DNA from: Acanthaster planci
Lineage: Eukaryota; Echinodermata; Asteroidea; Valvatida; Acanthasteridae
DNA: 60,000 bases
Direction of reading: 5' to 3'
Assembly (NCBI RefSeq): GCF_001949145.1
Contig: NW_019091366.1
Location: forward strand, 69,633-129,632
Part shown: positions 14,537 through 26,911 of the stretch, one piece after another
Layout of the letters: each line of letters starts with the position of its first letter
How positions within the stretch are numbered: the first letter of the stretch is position 1
Program-made: the position numbers and the translations under genes
Notes under the pieces: model-generated
Seen by the model: only the letters and a program-made list of their open reading frames with translations
What the model was told of the DNA's origin: nothing
Databases searched by the model: none

Positions 14537-14899
14537 TTGTTATTTTGTCCAGTTAATGAATTCAGTGATAAAAATGCAAAGCAGTTCGCATTTGATGATT
14601 GCATCAAGAAGTGTATTTTCCATAAATTTAATCTTGATGGAATCCAAACTAAACTTCGAGCCCTCGGCGACAATTTTGATGCCCCTGTGAGATTGGGGAA
14701 AATAACGCATAAATTTCGCCCTTTAGACATAAAAGAAAGACTGTTAAACCATCTTGAAAACCTCAGCCCTGAACAAAATGTGTCTTTCTCGATTCTTCCT
14801 GATCGACCACGGTACATGGCCGCAGGTAAAAGAATTCTTCGACGCGAGATTTCTCGAGTTTTCGGTTTCAGATCCCCGCCGGAGGGGGAAGAAAGCTGA
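14537..14899 (+). pseudogene. Possible fragment of a retroelement-type ORF (weak)
   Basis: An open frame of about 120 codons. Its composition is more protein-like than most frames here: charged helices, an RLGK segment followed by a basic RPL segment, then a DRPR segment and a KRILRREI helix. The order RLGK, RPL, acidic D-x-x-P, basic helix loosely recalls proteins encoded next to reverse transcriptases in marine invertebrate non-LTR elements. I cannot name a domain and there are no flanking reverse-transcriptase motifs. No initiation context supports a host gene. It could be chance. Confidence 0.2.
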
Positions 14900-15510
14900 C
14901 AAGGGTAACAACAGTGGTCAAAATAGAAAGAAGCTGTGACGAATTGAGGTTTGTGTCAGTCACGTCAAGCGTGAAACACGCTAGATTTAAAATGAGACGC
15001 GAGGGAACAGACGACTCGGTGCGATTGAGCTGTCAATCGGAAAATGGCATGTTGAAATTTCAACAAGAAAACAAATAACAAATTTGGATTTTGTACCCGT
15101 CAGGTATATGGACGAACTACCAGGGCACTCATAATTTGTAAGAGTGTGACTTGCCCAGACACATGTCACGTCTGTGTGGGATACAGGCGTAGTCCTTTCT
15201 GCCTCTGTTGTGTTGTGTTTCTAGCACAAGGCTGGCCCTTCTGTTAAACACACAAGGTCAGTCTCGACGTAAATACTCACTTCTGGAAAAGACTGACCGC
15301 CGGGGTTTAAACAAAGAACCCTAAGTACAAAGTTGGGAGAGTAAACGTATATATTTACAATTGCATTGTAAATTGACCTGAGTCAATAAAATCTCTCTTT
15401 GCGAAGAGAACATGCAACGACATTCTCATTCAGATCAGTCAAATTGCTGTCACTACGAAGACGTGTTTCTTTTGTTTGTGACCTTCTCTCTGAGCTTCCA
15501 CGGCACTGTT

Positions 15511-15718
15511 TGTCATAGTACGGAAGTGTATTGTTGCCAACGCGAAAAAAGTATCTCGTTTAAACGATATATTATCTCGTTTAAATGACATGTGTGCCTT
15601 TGAAACGAGATACTAAGTCGTTTAAACGAGATAATAAGTCGTTTAAAAGAAATAATAAGTCGTTTAAACGAGATAAAAGAATTCTACGTTGGCAGCAATA
15701 TGCTTCCGTATTATAGCA
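15511..15718. mobile_element. MITE-like element with terminal inverted repeats and internal 21-bp tandem repeats
   Basis: The left end (15511-15543) and right end (15685-15718) are imperfect inverted repeats of about 30 bp. The shared core is TACGGAAG, then an ATTG-TGCCAACG block with a few mismatches. Inside, a unit containing the palindrome CGTTTAAACG followed by AGATAATAAGT repeats with a 21-bp period, with copies beginning near 15617, 15638 and 15659. The left half carries the same unit in the opposite orientation (around 15553-15586), so the whole element is a large imperfect palindrome. No coding capacity. A clear target-site duplication is not visible. The TIR architecture fits a non-autonomous DNA transposon; superfamily unknown. 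Confidence 0.65.
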
Positions 15719-15781
15719 TTCTAATGGAATTTCAGGCTATTTCGTCTCCTGACGACGGACTAAGCACGCAGTCCGAGACGT

Positions 15782-15845
15782 TGAGTATGCTCCTGGTTCT
15801 TTTCAGAACCACACATACTCATAAGAAATATATTCCTTCGCATGG
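15782..15845 (+). promoter_or_regulatory. Histone-type 3' stem-loop (second copy of the 3.5-kb hairpin core)
   Basis: Positions 15795-15810 read GGTTCTTTTCAGAACC, a perfect 6-bp stem with the UUUC tetraloop of metazoan replication-dependent histone mRNA 3' ends. ACACA follows directly and a purine-rich ATAAGAAA lies about a dozen bases downstream. The 16 bases starting at GAACC are identical to the right arm of the hairpin near 3580, and similarity continues weakly through CATGGTG. An 8-bp TGAGTATG/CATACTCA pair (15782-15789, 15814-15821) is a reduced version of the long arms of the first copy. No histone reading frame lies upstream, so this is probably an orphan or repeat-borne signal. Confidence 0.55.
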
Positions 15846-18800
15846 TGGTACAGCAAGCGTTTCCACCTATTGCATTCTTATAATGTTAAATAGAATTCTG
15901 AGCTCGACTCTACCATTCTGGACTCCACAACCCATGATCTCTTGCTCGCAATTTCAGACCGACTCCACCGATGAGCTCGTCAGTGTCGATTAACCAATTC
16001 GAAACCAGATGCTTTTCACTTTATTCAGTTGGACATAACGCGGTCGAACTGTCATTTGTCATGACCGAGCCTAACATTTAGTATTGTTCTGTGGGATAAC
16101 ACATTCAAATCTTACCTGTCGTGGAAATAGGGCTTCCGGGAATTCCACTGAGACTACATTGGTTGATTGGGGCGATTCAAGACACTGCCTGTACACATTT
16201 TCGGTGTGGCCGAAGACCATACATTCCACAAGGCTTGATCGTACCCAAACGCACGTTCGTCTCCCTGGTTGAGTCCCACAAGCTAACGGTCAAGACCCGC
16301 TCTGTGCTCCTAGTATCGGAGGCTGTGCACAGCGGTGCTCCATCCGCACGTTTAATTCGGGTCTCTTCCAATAAGCTGCGCAAAATTGAGCTCGCAAAAA
16401 ACCTGTTGCCAGTGGTTTCTCATGCAGATATGCCAATCTTTCTGAAGTTTCTACGTGATTGTCTCAACACCTTACGCCTCAGTTCGGACGATTTGCGAGA
16501 GACGAAAACATGGCCGTCACTCCGTGCCAAGCACCGCACTCTACAGTCGGAGTTCTCTATCCAGAGCGGTATGCTAGCACGTCAGAAATCGCCTTCGTGA
16601 GGCATGTACTTAGGCGATGGAACGTTAATGGCTGCATTTGATTGTGATAACCCGCTGCCGTGTGTATACACGAGCGTGTTCCGTCAGGTAATTAAAAAAC
16701 AGTCTGGTCGAGTGTTACATTAGCAAAAATTCAGTTTGATAATCTGGTTTTTTTTCTCTCTAACTGCTGCTGCCGCAGGGCTTGCATCACGATGTGGGAA
16801 AATGACAGTAAACAGCTGATTGCCACTGGGTTGTCTGTCTCAGATGCCAAATTTGTAACGAGGATGTGTCTGTAGAAACGCTGGCCGGTGGGACACGGCG
16901 GCCCGATGTGGAAAATATTAGATCACAGTAGGCCATGTCCATGTCTTAAAGCTGCGATAGAAGTCACACAATGTTTATGGAGTAGGTTATGATTTACATA
17001 ACCCATACCTTTCAGTTTCCAGATTTGCCGCTGGTGTCAATTATAGGCGAAAGTGAGGTCCGCGGGAAAACGATGGTCATAATTCATCGAAGACGCTCGA
17101 AGTTGGTTCACGTCAGGAGAGAATAAGACTCTCCTTGACTTGAAAGTGGCAATGTTATTCCGTCTGATGTGCTTTGTCCGGGGCTAATCAGGATGCTGAC
17201 AAGGAGCAGGGAAACAGGATGACTCGATACCAGGGGCACCCCGCGGAGACCCACCGCACTCCCCCGTCAAAGGCGTCTCTCAACCAGTGCGCCTCCCGCC
17301 GCTTTATGTACACGGCCCGGTGAGCCGAGCCATGCGATCTTCTCTCGGTAATTCGCTCCAAATTAGCCGGATCACACCCGCGCCGACATAGCTCACGTGC
17401 GTGACGGGCCCGGTCGAGAACTATACCACAAAAAAGAAACAAAATTTTTCCACAGTTAAAAGGAGGAATTTTGATTAATCATGACTAGCGCTGTATCACT
17501 TTTCTCATGAGAAATAATTATTGCTATGGGCTGCATGACAGGCGTTGGAGGTGTTGGCGGCACGCGCCCAACAAAAACTGAACAACGACTTTGGGGAATG
17601 GGAGCTTGGGCCTCTTTCAGGCTCGCACCGTGCGATCGTGATACGGTTGGTTAGGCAGCGTCAAGCTCAGTCAAGACGGCTGACAGAGGAGCTTAACCCC
17701 TGTGGACGTCGTGGCTGCTGGCGCGCTAACCAACCGAAATGCGTAGCCTTGAGCCACAACTAGGCAGCCGACTCGGGCGGGGGGGGGGTGTGTGGTCATT
17801 ACTATGGAGTGCCTGTTGCGTCATAAATACTGATGGCAAAAAAATTGGATGATGCCGCCGGGCTGTGGGTTTCTTTCTTGTTCGTCTTGGACTGACTGCT
17901 TGACTCAAAGGTTAACATCAAGATTGGCATGAATGAAAAATTCAAACATACATTTGCAATGCAAAATGTTGTAGATCTGGAAATGCAAACAAGTTATCTT
18001 ATATTAGATTGTAATCCATAAAACTAGAACTCAACTTATTTGAATGCAAAACATTACAGATTGCTTATCCTTCCTTTCCAAGCTTTCTGAAGCTTTAATT
18101 TGACACCTCATTATTTCACCTGGTATGGTCTCCTGCATAGCAAAGTAAAATAGTCTGTATTTACTTATTTTAAAATGTGCCACCAAAAAATGAGGAAAAA
18201 ACCCACCGTGTAAGGGCCAGTGACTGAATTTTAACGGTCTCTGCTTCATTTACCCATAGAGAAAAATAAATAGCATGTAGTGTCGGCATTATTATTTTAT
18301 CTTATTGACACGAACTGTTTTCCATAAGAAAGAGTTGAGCTAGGAGCTCCATCGGACCCCGCAGCCCTATGGGCGCTGCTGAGCACCGTCGCACAAGCCG
18401 AACGCGTCGAGGCAGAAAAAAACCCGAAGCCTACAATATTCAAGTTGAAGGATTTAATTAAAAGGAACCACTGCCTCGGATTATACGATTTCCTCTGCCT
18501 CGTTTGCGGTCAGCGAGTTCGGGGGGGACCAAATCGGCGCTGGGGACACTGCCTGTTTAGGAAAAGCGGCGTGTGCGAATATCGCTGGGGCAATGTGGAA
18601 CAGTAATAATCACTGAAGCGCTCCGCATGTGACTCAGGTCGGTGATGGGACTTCCGGAGTTGAGATTTTAATCTCAGGTTTTTTTTCCAGAGAGAGTTCA
18701 CGAACGGGAGGATAGTGCTTGCTGTCGGGCTAGTCCAAGAGTTCTGGCGGTTCCCATGCTTGAAGGCTTGCGCACTTTTTCGTCACTACGTTCGGAGATT

Positions 18801-21800
18801 AATTTCTTTGGGGAAAACTTTCTAGATTAGAAATGAATTACTGAGAGTGTTTTAGAAGCCTGTCCCTTTTGTCAATCATGTACTTGTGATGTATGACCTT
18901 TTGTCAGCGAAATACTGACAGGGAACCAATGCTTGATAGAAAATTGAAAGCACATTTATCAAAAACTAATTTGAAATGGACTGTGCTTTGGATTTTCCGT
19001 AATTCAAATAAAAAGTGATATTTCCACGATAGTTTTCAGTTGAGGTTAACCAGGGTGTACTCTTCTTTGACGCGTTTTTAAAGGTACAGTGATTTGAGAG
19101 GGATTTTCGGTTTTTCCAAATTCGTCCGCTCTAAGAAAGAACTATGGTTCGCCAGCCGTTTTTCTCCTCGTCATCTGGGAAAAAGGTATATCACAGTTCA
19201 GACAAGCATTTGTTTTCCATGTGGCAAAACATTGTGTCCGGTTTTCCTTTCCTCCTCAAACTAATGTGCCGCCCTTCTGTGTTTCGTCTTGCCATTTCAT
19301 CTGCGCTGCAAAATATCGCATTTCACCATAACTGTGCCCGGGTTTCAGCAACTTTCATTCCTGATAGGAAGTGGTCCTTTTTTGCGGGCACTAATCCGAG
19401 CGAGATGGCGACAGAGTTCTCCCCTCCGACACAGGATTCCGCGGGTTTCCTCGGGGCTCGAGCGTTGGGGATCGACTGTCCCGCACGAAAATCTCTCCAA
19501 AAAGATACTTTCACGTAGCTTTCCGTGGTAGACTACTTATCATCTGCCGGGCTTGCTACCTGTAAGCAATCAATGCAGTTTCGGGGGAGGGGAACCAAGT
19601 GTAAACGACTGTTTTATGTTTTCTTTTATTTTAAACCTCAGAAATCCTGCAGTATTTCGCATTAAACATCCAATGGGATAACTTGAATACCCTTTGAATT
19701 ATGAAATGTAGCAACCCCAATCAGTTTATGTTTTAAGATACCCCAGATGCTGAGCTACAACATAGTATTTCAACTGCCGTAGAGACTTGCAGTCTCAATT
19801 TTATGGCTTATGGCGTATAATGGAACTCTTCGGCGCTTCAGCATTTCGTATAGGAGACACGACAACAGGAAACAATTAAAACAGCGTTGTGAGCTTAACC
19901 CGGTATCCTGTCTTCTTTTGTTAGATAGGAAGCAAACACACAAGTTCCCTGATTTCACCGTGGCTGCATTGCGTCATGTCTATGCAAATTATACGCATTC
20001 AATGACTCCCAACAATACCAGGCAAGTACAGTAGGTACCAACATTTAGTGAGCCTGTTTTTTAACCAGTGGTCTGTTCACGGTGAGGTTTGCGCAATCTG
20101 TGCTATGGTCTCGTGAACTCCCACTCGTCAAATAGCCGTTCGTTCAACTTCTTGCCTTAAAATAAAATCAATAGGAGAGCTTGCACTCTTCCAGCCATTC
20201 TTCGATCCGTAACATGCTGTCTAAATTTTGCCTTGGTACGGACCGACCAGGCGTCGGTAACGCCAACGGGTTAGCGGGGACGGTGTATCGCGCTGTTTCT
20301 CCGGCTCTCATTGCCACGAGAACACAAAGCGCTTTGTCCAAGCCGGTTCAACGCTCGCAAACTGACGTGCTCACACGATTATTCTCCTGAACAGATATAT
20401 TGCAAACAAACAGTACATGTGAGCGAGGTGTAACATGGTCTTATATGGGGATCTATTTCACGGCATCGGACACCATCTGTATATGACGGTAACACCTTTC
20501 GAACCATGGGTTGGTTTTCATACACAAAATGCATAGTAACCTGAGTCTTGGCAATTTAAAAAATGATTACATTAGACGTTGAAGAAAAGATGGAAATATC
20601 AGGAAAAAATGACCGTGAAATATGATGAAAATGAGCCTGGAGTTAGAAAAGGAAATGTGTAATTTCATACAGAGCCTCGTGGTATCATATTACGGTTTTC
20701 GTACCCAGTTTATGGCATGTGGGTATCTGCTATGCGATGGCCCATTACCAAATGTGATTACTACCGTGACGAATGGGTTTTGTGGCTCCCAAAACTGCCT
20801 AAGGGTCGATGAGGGGAAATGGCAGTAATTCAGTTGGAAAGACTACAATTTGGGAGAATGACTCCGAATCACGGCTAAAGTGCACTTTTTATATTTTATA
20901 ATCAAGTCACTCAGCAGCACTGGTTTACCAATAGACATTTGTGAACTCTTGGTGGCAGCAGACCATTGCGACTCCAATGAGCATGCACACTAAGATCAAA
21001 ACAATGACCAACACCAGTTTTTGAAAAGACAAGATTGCAAACAAAACTGCCAGCCGATCTTGATGCGTTGCTTATTACTCCTCTGTTTTACATCTTCATT
21101 CTTTTAATGTTTCAATTTTAGAAACACTTATCTAAAATTAACAATGCTAATGTCTCTATTCTGGTCGCATCATTCTATATATAACGAATCACGGTCACAA
21201 TAACATCTTTGAAAATAGCACCAAGAGCGTTGTTATGAAAAATAAACGGAATAACTGAAGTTATCCTTTAAGCTTTTCTTTCTGATTTCTTTTTACTCGG
21301 CGGGCATGATCTGCCGACTATTTCAAGAAAAAACTGGCTAGTCCCGGCTCGTTTTCCCCCGGAGATTAAGCCCCCTCCCCCAACCCAAAAAAAATAAGAA
21401 TAATATCTACTGTCAGCGCACGGCCGGCCGCCCCGCCTCGGGACAGAGAGGCTCGTCCGTATGGATGGGTGTGAATAACTCATCAGTTCATCAGTATTAT
21501 ACCCGATGCGATTGCACGACTCTTTCCAGCTCAAATTGTATTTTCATTTTGTCCCATAAAGCCGGGGCAGGTTGCCCATGGTTCAACACGCCAGTGTTAA
21601 AGCTCTAGGGTTGTGAGCTAGATGCCAACGCAGGAAGAACAGAGATGGCGTGGGTGTTTCTACCTTGCATTGGCTACGTCATCCCTAATGAATTTAAAGC
21701 GATGGACCCTGGTTCCGATTCTTTTCTTTAAACATTATAGCCGACAAACTGTGGCATGATAACGCCCAATTGGGCTACCGTTGGCGAAACACATTCAGTC

Positions 21801-24800
21801 TCCGTTTTATGTTGTGCAGGCATTTTCATGCAGCATTCTGCTTGTCACTTTGTCAAAGTATACTACAACAGAAAAGTTCTGGAACTGAGTGTAAAAAAAT
21901 GGCAAGACAGACGCAAAATACTGTGGACTTTCCCCCCCCCTCATCATTTGAATAATGATATGAGCATAAACCGGGCTTGTCTGGAAATGAGTATGAATTA
22001 CTTGCTGGCTGTCGGGCTGTGAGACGATTCGAAGATGGACGACGGGCAATGCATGATATCAACCAAGCGTGATTCGGGTGCGCGACCGGAACGGCGAATA
22101 TTCAGAGTACCGATGGTAACCGACAATGATGCCGGCACCCGCATGCTCGCTCTGCAGCCTGTCTCTAGCACGCCCCGACAAGGTGATAACCGGCGAGGCA
22201 ATAGAAATTGTCAGCTTTAAACCTAATAAGCGAACTATGATCTAATAATGCAAGGCCCCTGATTGAAACCCCTGTTAATAAATCATGCAGATGGACACCC
22301 GACGCTCCCCTGCCCGGGGGCCCTGCGATCGATAGACCGGGGATCTTAAGCGGATCGTTTCCCGCTCGGAGGAGCTCGTGAATTTATGTCTCTCGGCCGT
22401 ACACTGCCCCTTGCTTCAGCGCCGCTGACGTTCTGCAGCTGGACGCAGACTAGGCCTGCTCTGTCTCCCTGACACCCTCTTCAATCACATGACACCAGCA
22501 TACCTCTCTAATTCTCGATCTGATCCTGGATTACTCCATAACTTGACACTCGGCAGACATGTTTGACACGATGGCTTACGTCCGGACTCGTGTTGGTTCG
22601 ATCAAAAAGTGAGCAGTTTCCAAACCTCGGCTTCGCGTGGGCCTTCCGTCTCCATCTGGGCTTCGTCTCTAAGACATCAAAACGTCTTGCAGGCCAATAA
22701 TGTACAAACGAAATGCAACTTCTTCCCTGATTAGGTGGTCGATAGCATACAATTCCAAGTTCTTCCTGCCAAACATGACTTTGTAGTGAGCTTAAATGCG
22801 AAGATCAGGGGATAGAGGGCAAAAAAATCGGGAGTAGCCGCCGTCGTAGACGAAGTCGAGATACGGCAATTGACCACAGGCAGCCTATTGAAGACCTTTA
22901 AACTTGACGCCCGCCCTCTGTCGATCAACAACCCATCAAGGAGATGGGATTCCAGCATCAGAATGCGAGCGAATGCAGAGCGGAAACGTGACGTGTACAT
23001 AATGTAAAGTAAGTGCAATCACGAAATGAAGTTGCAGACAAGTCGATATGCCTGTACGGATTAAGTTAAGATTATTACATCCTAGGTTTTGAATCCCAGG
23101 CAGCTCCTGTGAAGCATTACTGAGCTAGGTAATTTAGGAGCGCAGGACACAACTGTTCCTCAACAGAGAATAAATCGCCTCTCCCGGGCCGCTGATCAGA
23201 ATAGAATCCAGCATCAGACTTCAAGTAAATGTTCGAATCAGTAAAGTTACAATTGCTGAGCAAGAAGGGTTTGTATACACATCGAATAAACTAATACATT
23301 TACAAATGGTCTTGGGGTGCTGTGGTGCTCGTGGTGCGAGGGTGTAGCCTATGCTGTTTCCACATGGAATACTGTCGGGTAAAAGGAGGGCTGAGCATGG
23401 GTTGATTTTTCATGGCGACATGGTTATAATTATTTTCAACTTTTGTATTGCCGACATACAGCCACATTTTCTCACCGGCAAAATGTCTCGTTGAGGCGCT
23501 TTCCATAGAAGCGTCCTCAGTGCGCTCCGTGGTCCGTATGCGCATGTTGAGGGGAGTGTCCGTTTAAAGAGTGCAAGAGTTGAAATGAGGAAAAAAGATG
23601 CGCATACCGAACAGAACCCCCAAAACACATATGAAAAGTAGGCCCACTCAAGATGCATCCCATGTACGCTGTGCCAAGAGCGAAAGCGACGGCTGAACGG
23701 CCACAGAGGCCTGGCGAGTGTTTACAACATTCGATTTATACATAACACACCAGAAGGGAATACTCGGCATTATTTTTGTGCCATGAAACAGCAGCAACAG
23801 CGGGGTATACCGTGGGACGTAATCAGCATCAAGTGGCCCGTCGTTTCCTCTTTGATGGCAACCGTAGACGTTAAGAGGCAGCCGGCCAGAAAAGCACCGT
23901 ACTTGGGTGACGCCTACACTCCTCCTCAGAAAGGGGTATTTTTCTCCCTCGCGTCGTTTACAGACACACGGGGTTTTGGATAATTTTGCATCCGTTTTGA
24001 GGGAATTATAGTGCGTGGGAATAATGGTCTGGCGTGGTTTTTTTTTTCATTCGGGGTCGAGCTGATCCGTTGCCTCCAGGAGTGCCAGTTGGGCCTCGCT
24101 TTTTTTTTCGGGTTCCGGTATTTTGAAAACATTGAATGTATGGTGGACATCTCGCTTCCTGGACCTGCGCATGAATAAAACATGGCTTGGGCATCCGACT
24201 GAGGCCGAGTGTTTCTATTTTCGTGGAAGTGCGCTCTGTCGGTAGCTATAATATATCGATATACTGTGAGAGATTAAATGGCAGTTCAAGCACAGCTGGG
24301 CGGGTCAACTCTCCAGCGGCAGTTTTGTTTTAACCAAAGGTCTAAGCTAAAGTTGGTTTCAAGAAAACTTGAACAAAACCCGTAATTCTAACTCTCCTCT
24401 TCTTTCGACATTTCAGGACCAGAACTTCAATGATCCGAGTCCTTGGGCGATTTTGAGACGTTCTATTGCTGAAAAAAAACGCACAAGTGACATAAACAAT
24501 GACTTCCTAACCGATAGAGTCAACATATTCCAATACCGACATGATTTTATTTTCACACCTGCTCGGTTTTCCTGTTCGGAGGGTAACTTTGCCAGAGTGT
24601 CTGAAGTGACCCTGTCCTAGTGGACGCCCTCTGGTGACAAGGGGGCCCCTATTAATTTGTTCCCGTAATTCTCGTTCTTCCGAACGGTCCCGTACAGAAA
24701 TGGGATCTGCGCCTGAGATACCCCGGCCCCCTGGCGAACCCATTATCGCCAAACGGCGGCCACTCAGCCGCCTATTTGATATTCAATCCCCCATCTTCGG

Positions 24801-25655
24801 ACATTGATTTTTTTTATCTCTCGCCACCCCGAGCAAGCAGTGGGATATTTTCCTTCCAATCTCTGGTTTCTCATTGGAAACACAAAAAAATTGGTCGCCC
24901 CGAAAAAAATTCGGTCCCTCGAAAAATTGCAACGTATTTCGCTAGGGGGTCGTATTTGGTTTTGGCTATATATGTTACATTCGATTGCGAGTAATTTGTA
25001 AGATGTCTGCCTTTTCCCCTGTCTTTCTTCCATTTTGTTTTACTTGTTTGAGTTCCTTTTTTTTTTTTTTTTCGTCTTCAATCCTGCCCCTCCTTGTGGA
25101 CTCCAAATACAAGACAGTTCTTCGGGGCAAACAATTAATTTCTACACGCTCCGGAAATGTAGGCCGATGTTTTCTCGGCAAAGATTCTTTTTTCCCAGGT
25201 GGATCGAGGACGGGAGGTCGCTGAGGTCACCTTGCTTTGGATTCTCGTTCCTTTCCCGCCCGCCTGGTCTGTAGCGAAGCGGGGTCAGCAATAAAATCCC
25301 ACCATTTCGCCGGTTTCACAGCTTGAACGATCATTTCGGTAACCAATCGACTTACAAACGCTTGATATACGGACGTGTAAAAATCCAGATTCACACATTT
25401 TCTAGTTTGTCTACACCTGTGTTGTAAAGGTGTCCCAGATAATGGGCATTGCTAATACCTCTCGGTAACAAAGTATCCAACAAGTCTTGGACTAAAATCT
25501 TCGATATTTTAATTTACTATATACTTAAATCGAAATTGGCATCAAAATTATACTGCTCCTCGGCAGCTTTGCTAAGAAAGATAACGATGGCAGAAAAGTC
25601 GGTTTATCTGTTGTGACATCATATCTTACCACAGCTATAGGATCTTCATGCATCT
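15846..25655. other. Non-coding stretch, no supported gene
   Basis: About 10 kb without a supported gene. The 159-codon frame at 16121-16600 shows no motif I recognise. Homopolymer runs occur, for example G at about 17778-17788, C at about 21933-21940 and T at about 25058-25072. No RNA gene was recognised. Confidence 0.45.
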
Positions 25656-25728
25656 CAAACAAACAAACAAACAAACAAACAAACAAACAAACAAACAAAC
25701 AACCCAACAAACAAACAAACAAACAAAC
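25656..25728. repeat. (CAAA)n microsatellite
   Basis: About 18 CAAA units, interrupted once by CAACC near 25700. On the minus strand this translates into a Leu-Phe-Val-Cys peptide repeat inside an open frame. That frame is an artefact of the microsatellite. Confidence 0.95.
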
Positions 25729-26728
25729 TACATGAATTTCAATACAATAAGGGTTACTCAATGATTCCAAGACGACAAAACCACCGCAACCGTCTGCCAT
25801 ATGCAGGAACGTTGACTGTCAAACAAAAAAACGTAGAAAGCACAAATAACAGGGAGAATGGAGGAAAGGAGCCCTATTTCATTCGATCTGGCGCGCGTGA
25901 CAGGAGGATGAACACTCACAGTTATCAGCATTACTGAGGCAGAGAACACGACCGGGGGAATGGGAGGCCAGGCCAGGTCTGAGGTGACAATTAGGTACTT
26001 GAATCACTGACAGCCTAGACCGGGCCCATAGCGAGAAGCATGGATGTTTTCCATTACGGAAATGCAATCCTCATCAAACCGGCCGTCCCTAACTTATTAG
26101 ATGGACGACTGGCGTTCGCAACACGGTCCCAGCCAGCAATTACCCGGATGGAGCTCAATGGTGACTTAAGAGAGAGGATCGTAGTCGTGCATAATTTTTA
26201 CCAATTTAGCTAGCCTGTCTTTTGTTTAAAAGCTTTTAAATGACCTGGCGCCCGTATCTATTTCCGTGCCGTTTGATTTTGTTTCTTCGAGTTGGAGTGA
26301 TATTCCTGCGGCGGGATAATTGGCCCTTAATTGCGTTAGTCCGTCGTCGGTAGCTGATGGGCAATGGAGAGTAAACGACTGAGGGCGCACTTTAAAATCG
26401 CTGGCTCGGCGCCACTTCGAATACAGTAGTGAAGTCAAGATGTTTATTACGTGTTTATCAAGATCGACGGAGAGAGGGCGGCCTACTAGTGACAGTAAGC
26501 TCCGAACTCATAATTCTGCTAACTTTGTGTGCGGGATTAATTTGTCAGATTGGGAGAATATCTCCCCCCTGATCTAGGCCAAGCACAATCGTGGAAAAAA
26601 AGTTCAGTCGGGAATCATGAAATTGAGAATAACTGTATATTTAGTGGTCACTAGCTTACCACATTATTCTTATTGTTGTATGGCAGCATCAAATCCATAT
26701 TTTCATTCTTAGCATGCACTTCCCACGT

Positions 26729-26911
26729 TCTCTTCAATCCACCTTGAGCAGAAGCACCCCCTCATCGGTTAAAAAAAGCCATGTTGGTTGGGAATGTTCA
26801 TTTCGTTGGTTTCGCCCACAACGCGTAATGTGAACCAGCGCAGGTTCCGACCAAAGGAGCCTCCATTGCCAGGAAAATGGCATCCCTCTTAGTCCAGCTC
26901 AAGGCTCATGT
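26729..26911 (-). repeat. Dispersed repeat family, copy C (inverted)
   Basis: Read on the minus strand, this segment aligns with two plus-strand segments near 28.66-28.86 kb and 32.06-32.24 kb. Shared blocks in order: GAGCTGGAC-AAGAG; TGGAGGCTCCTTTGGTCGG and a following AAC; an ACATTCCC-like block followed by GACCAAC-like sequence; and CCGATGAGGGG with TGCTTCTGCT. Divergence is substantial, which implies an old family. There is no coding potential and no recognised superfamily. Confidence 0.65.

Noticed and set aside
15400-15795. Search for a histone gene upstream of the stem-loop at 15.8 kb
   Set aside because: No histone-like peptide in any frame; the space is occupied by the TIR element.
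16121-16600. 159-codon plus-strand open frame
   Set aside because: The translation shows no motif I recognise and overlaps other frames. It could be an exon but I have no support.
17778-17788. G-quadruplex potential at the many G or C homopolymer runs
   Set aside because: These are single long homopolymer runs scattered through the window, better explained as simple sequence than as spaced G-tracts.
25525-25800. Minus-strand frame with a Leu-Phe-Val-Cys repeat peptide
   Set aside because: It is only the translation of the CAAA microsatellite.
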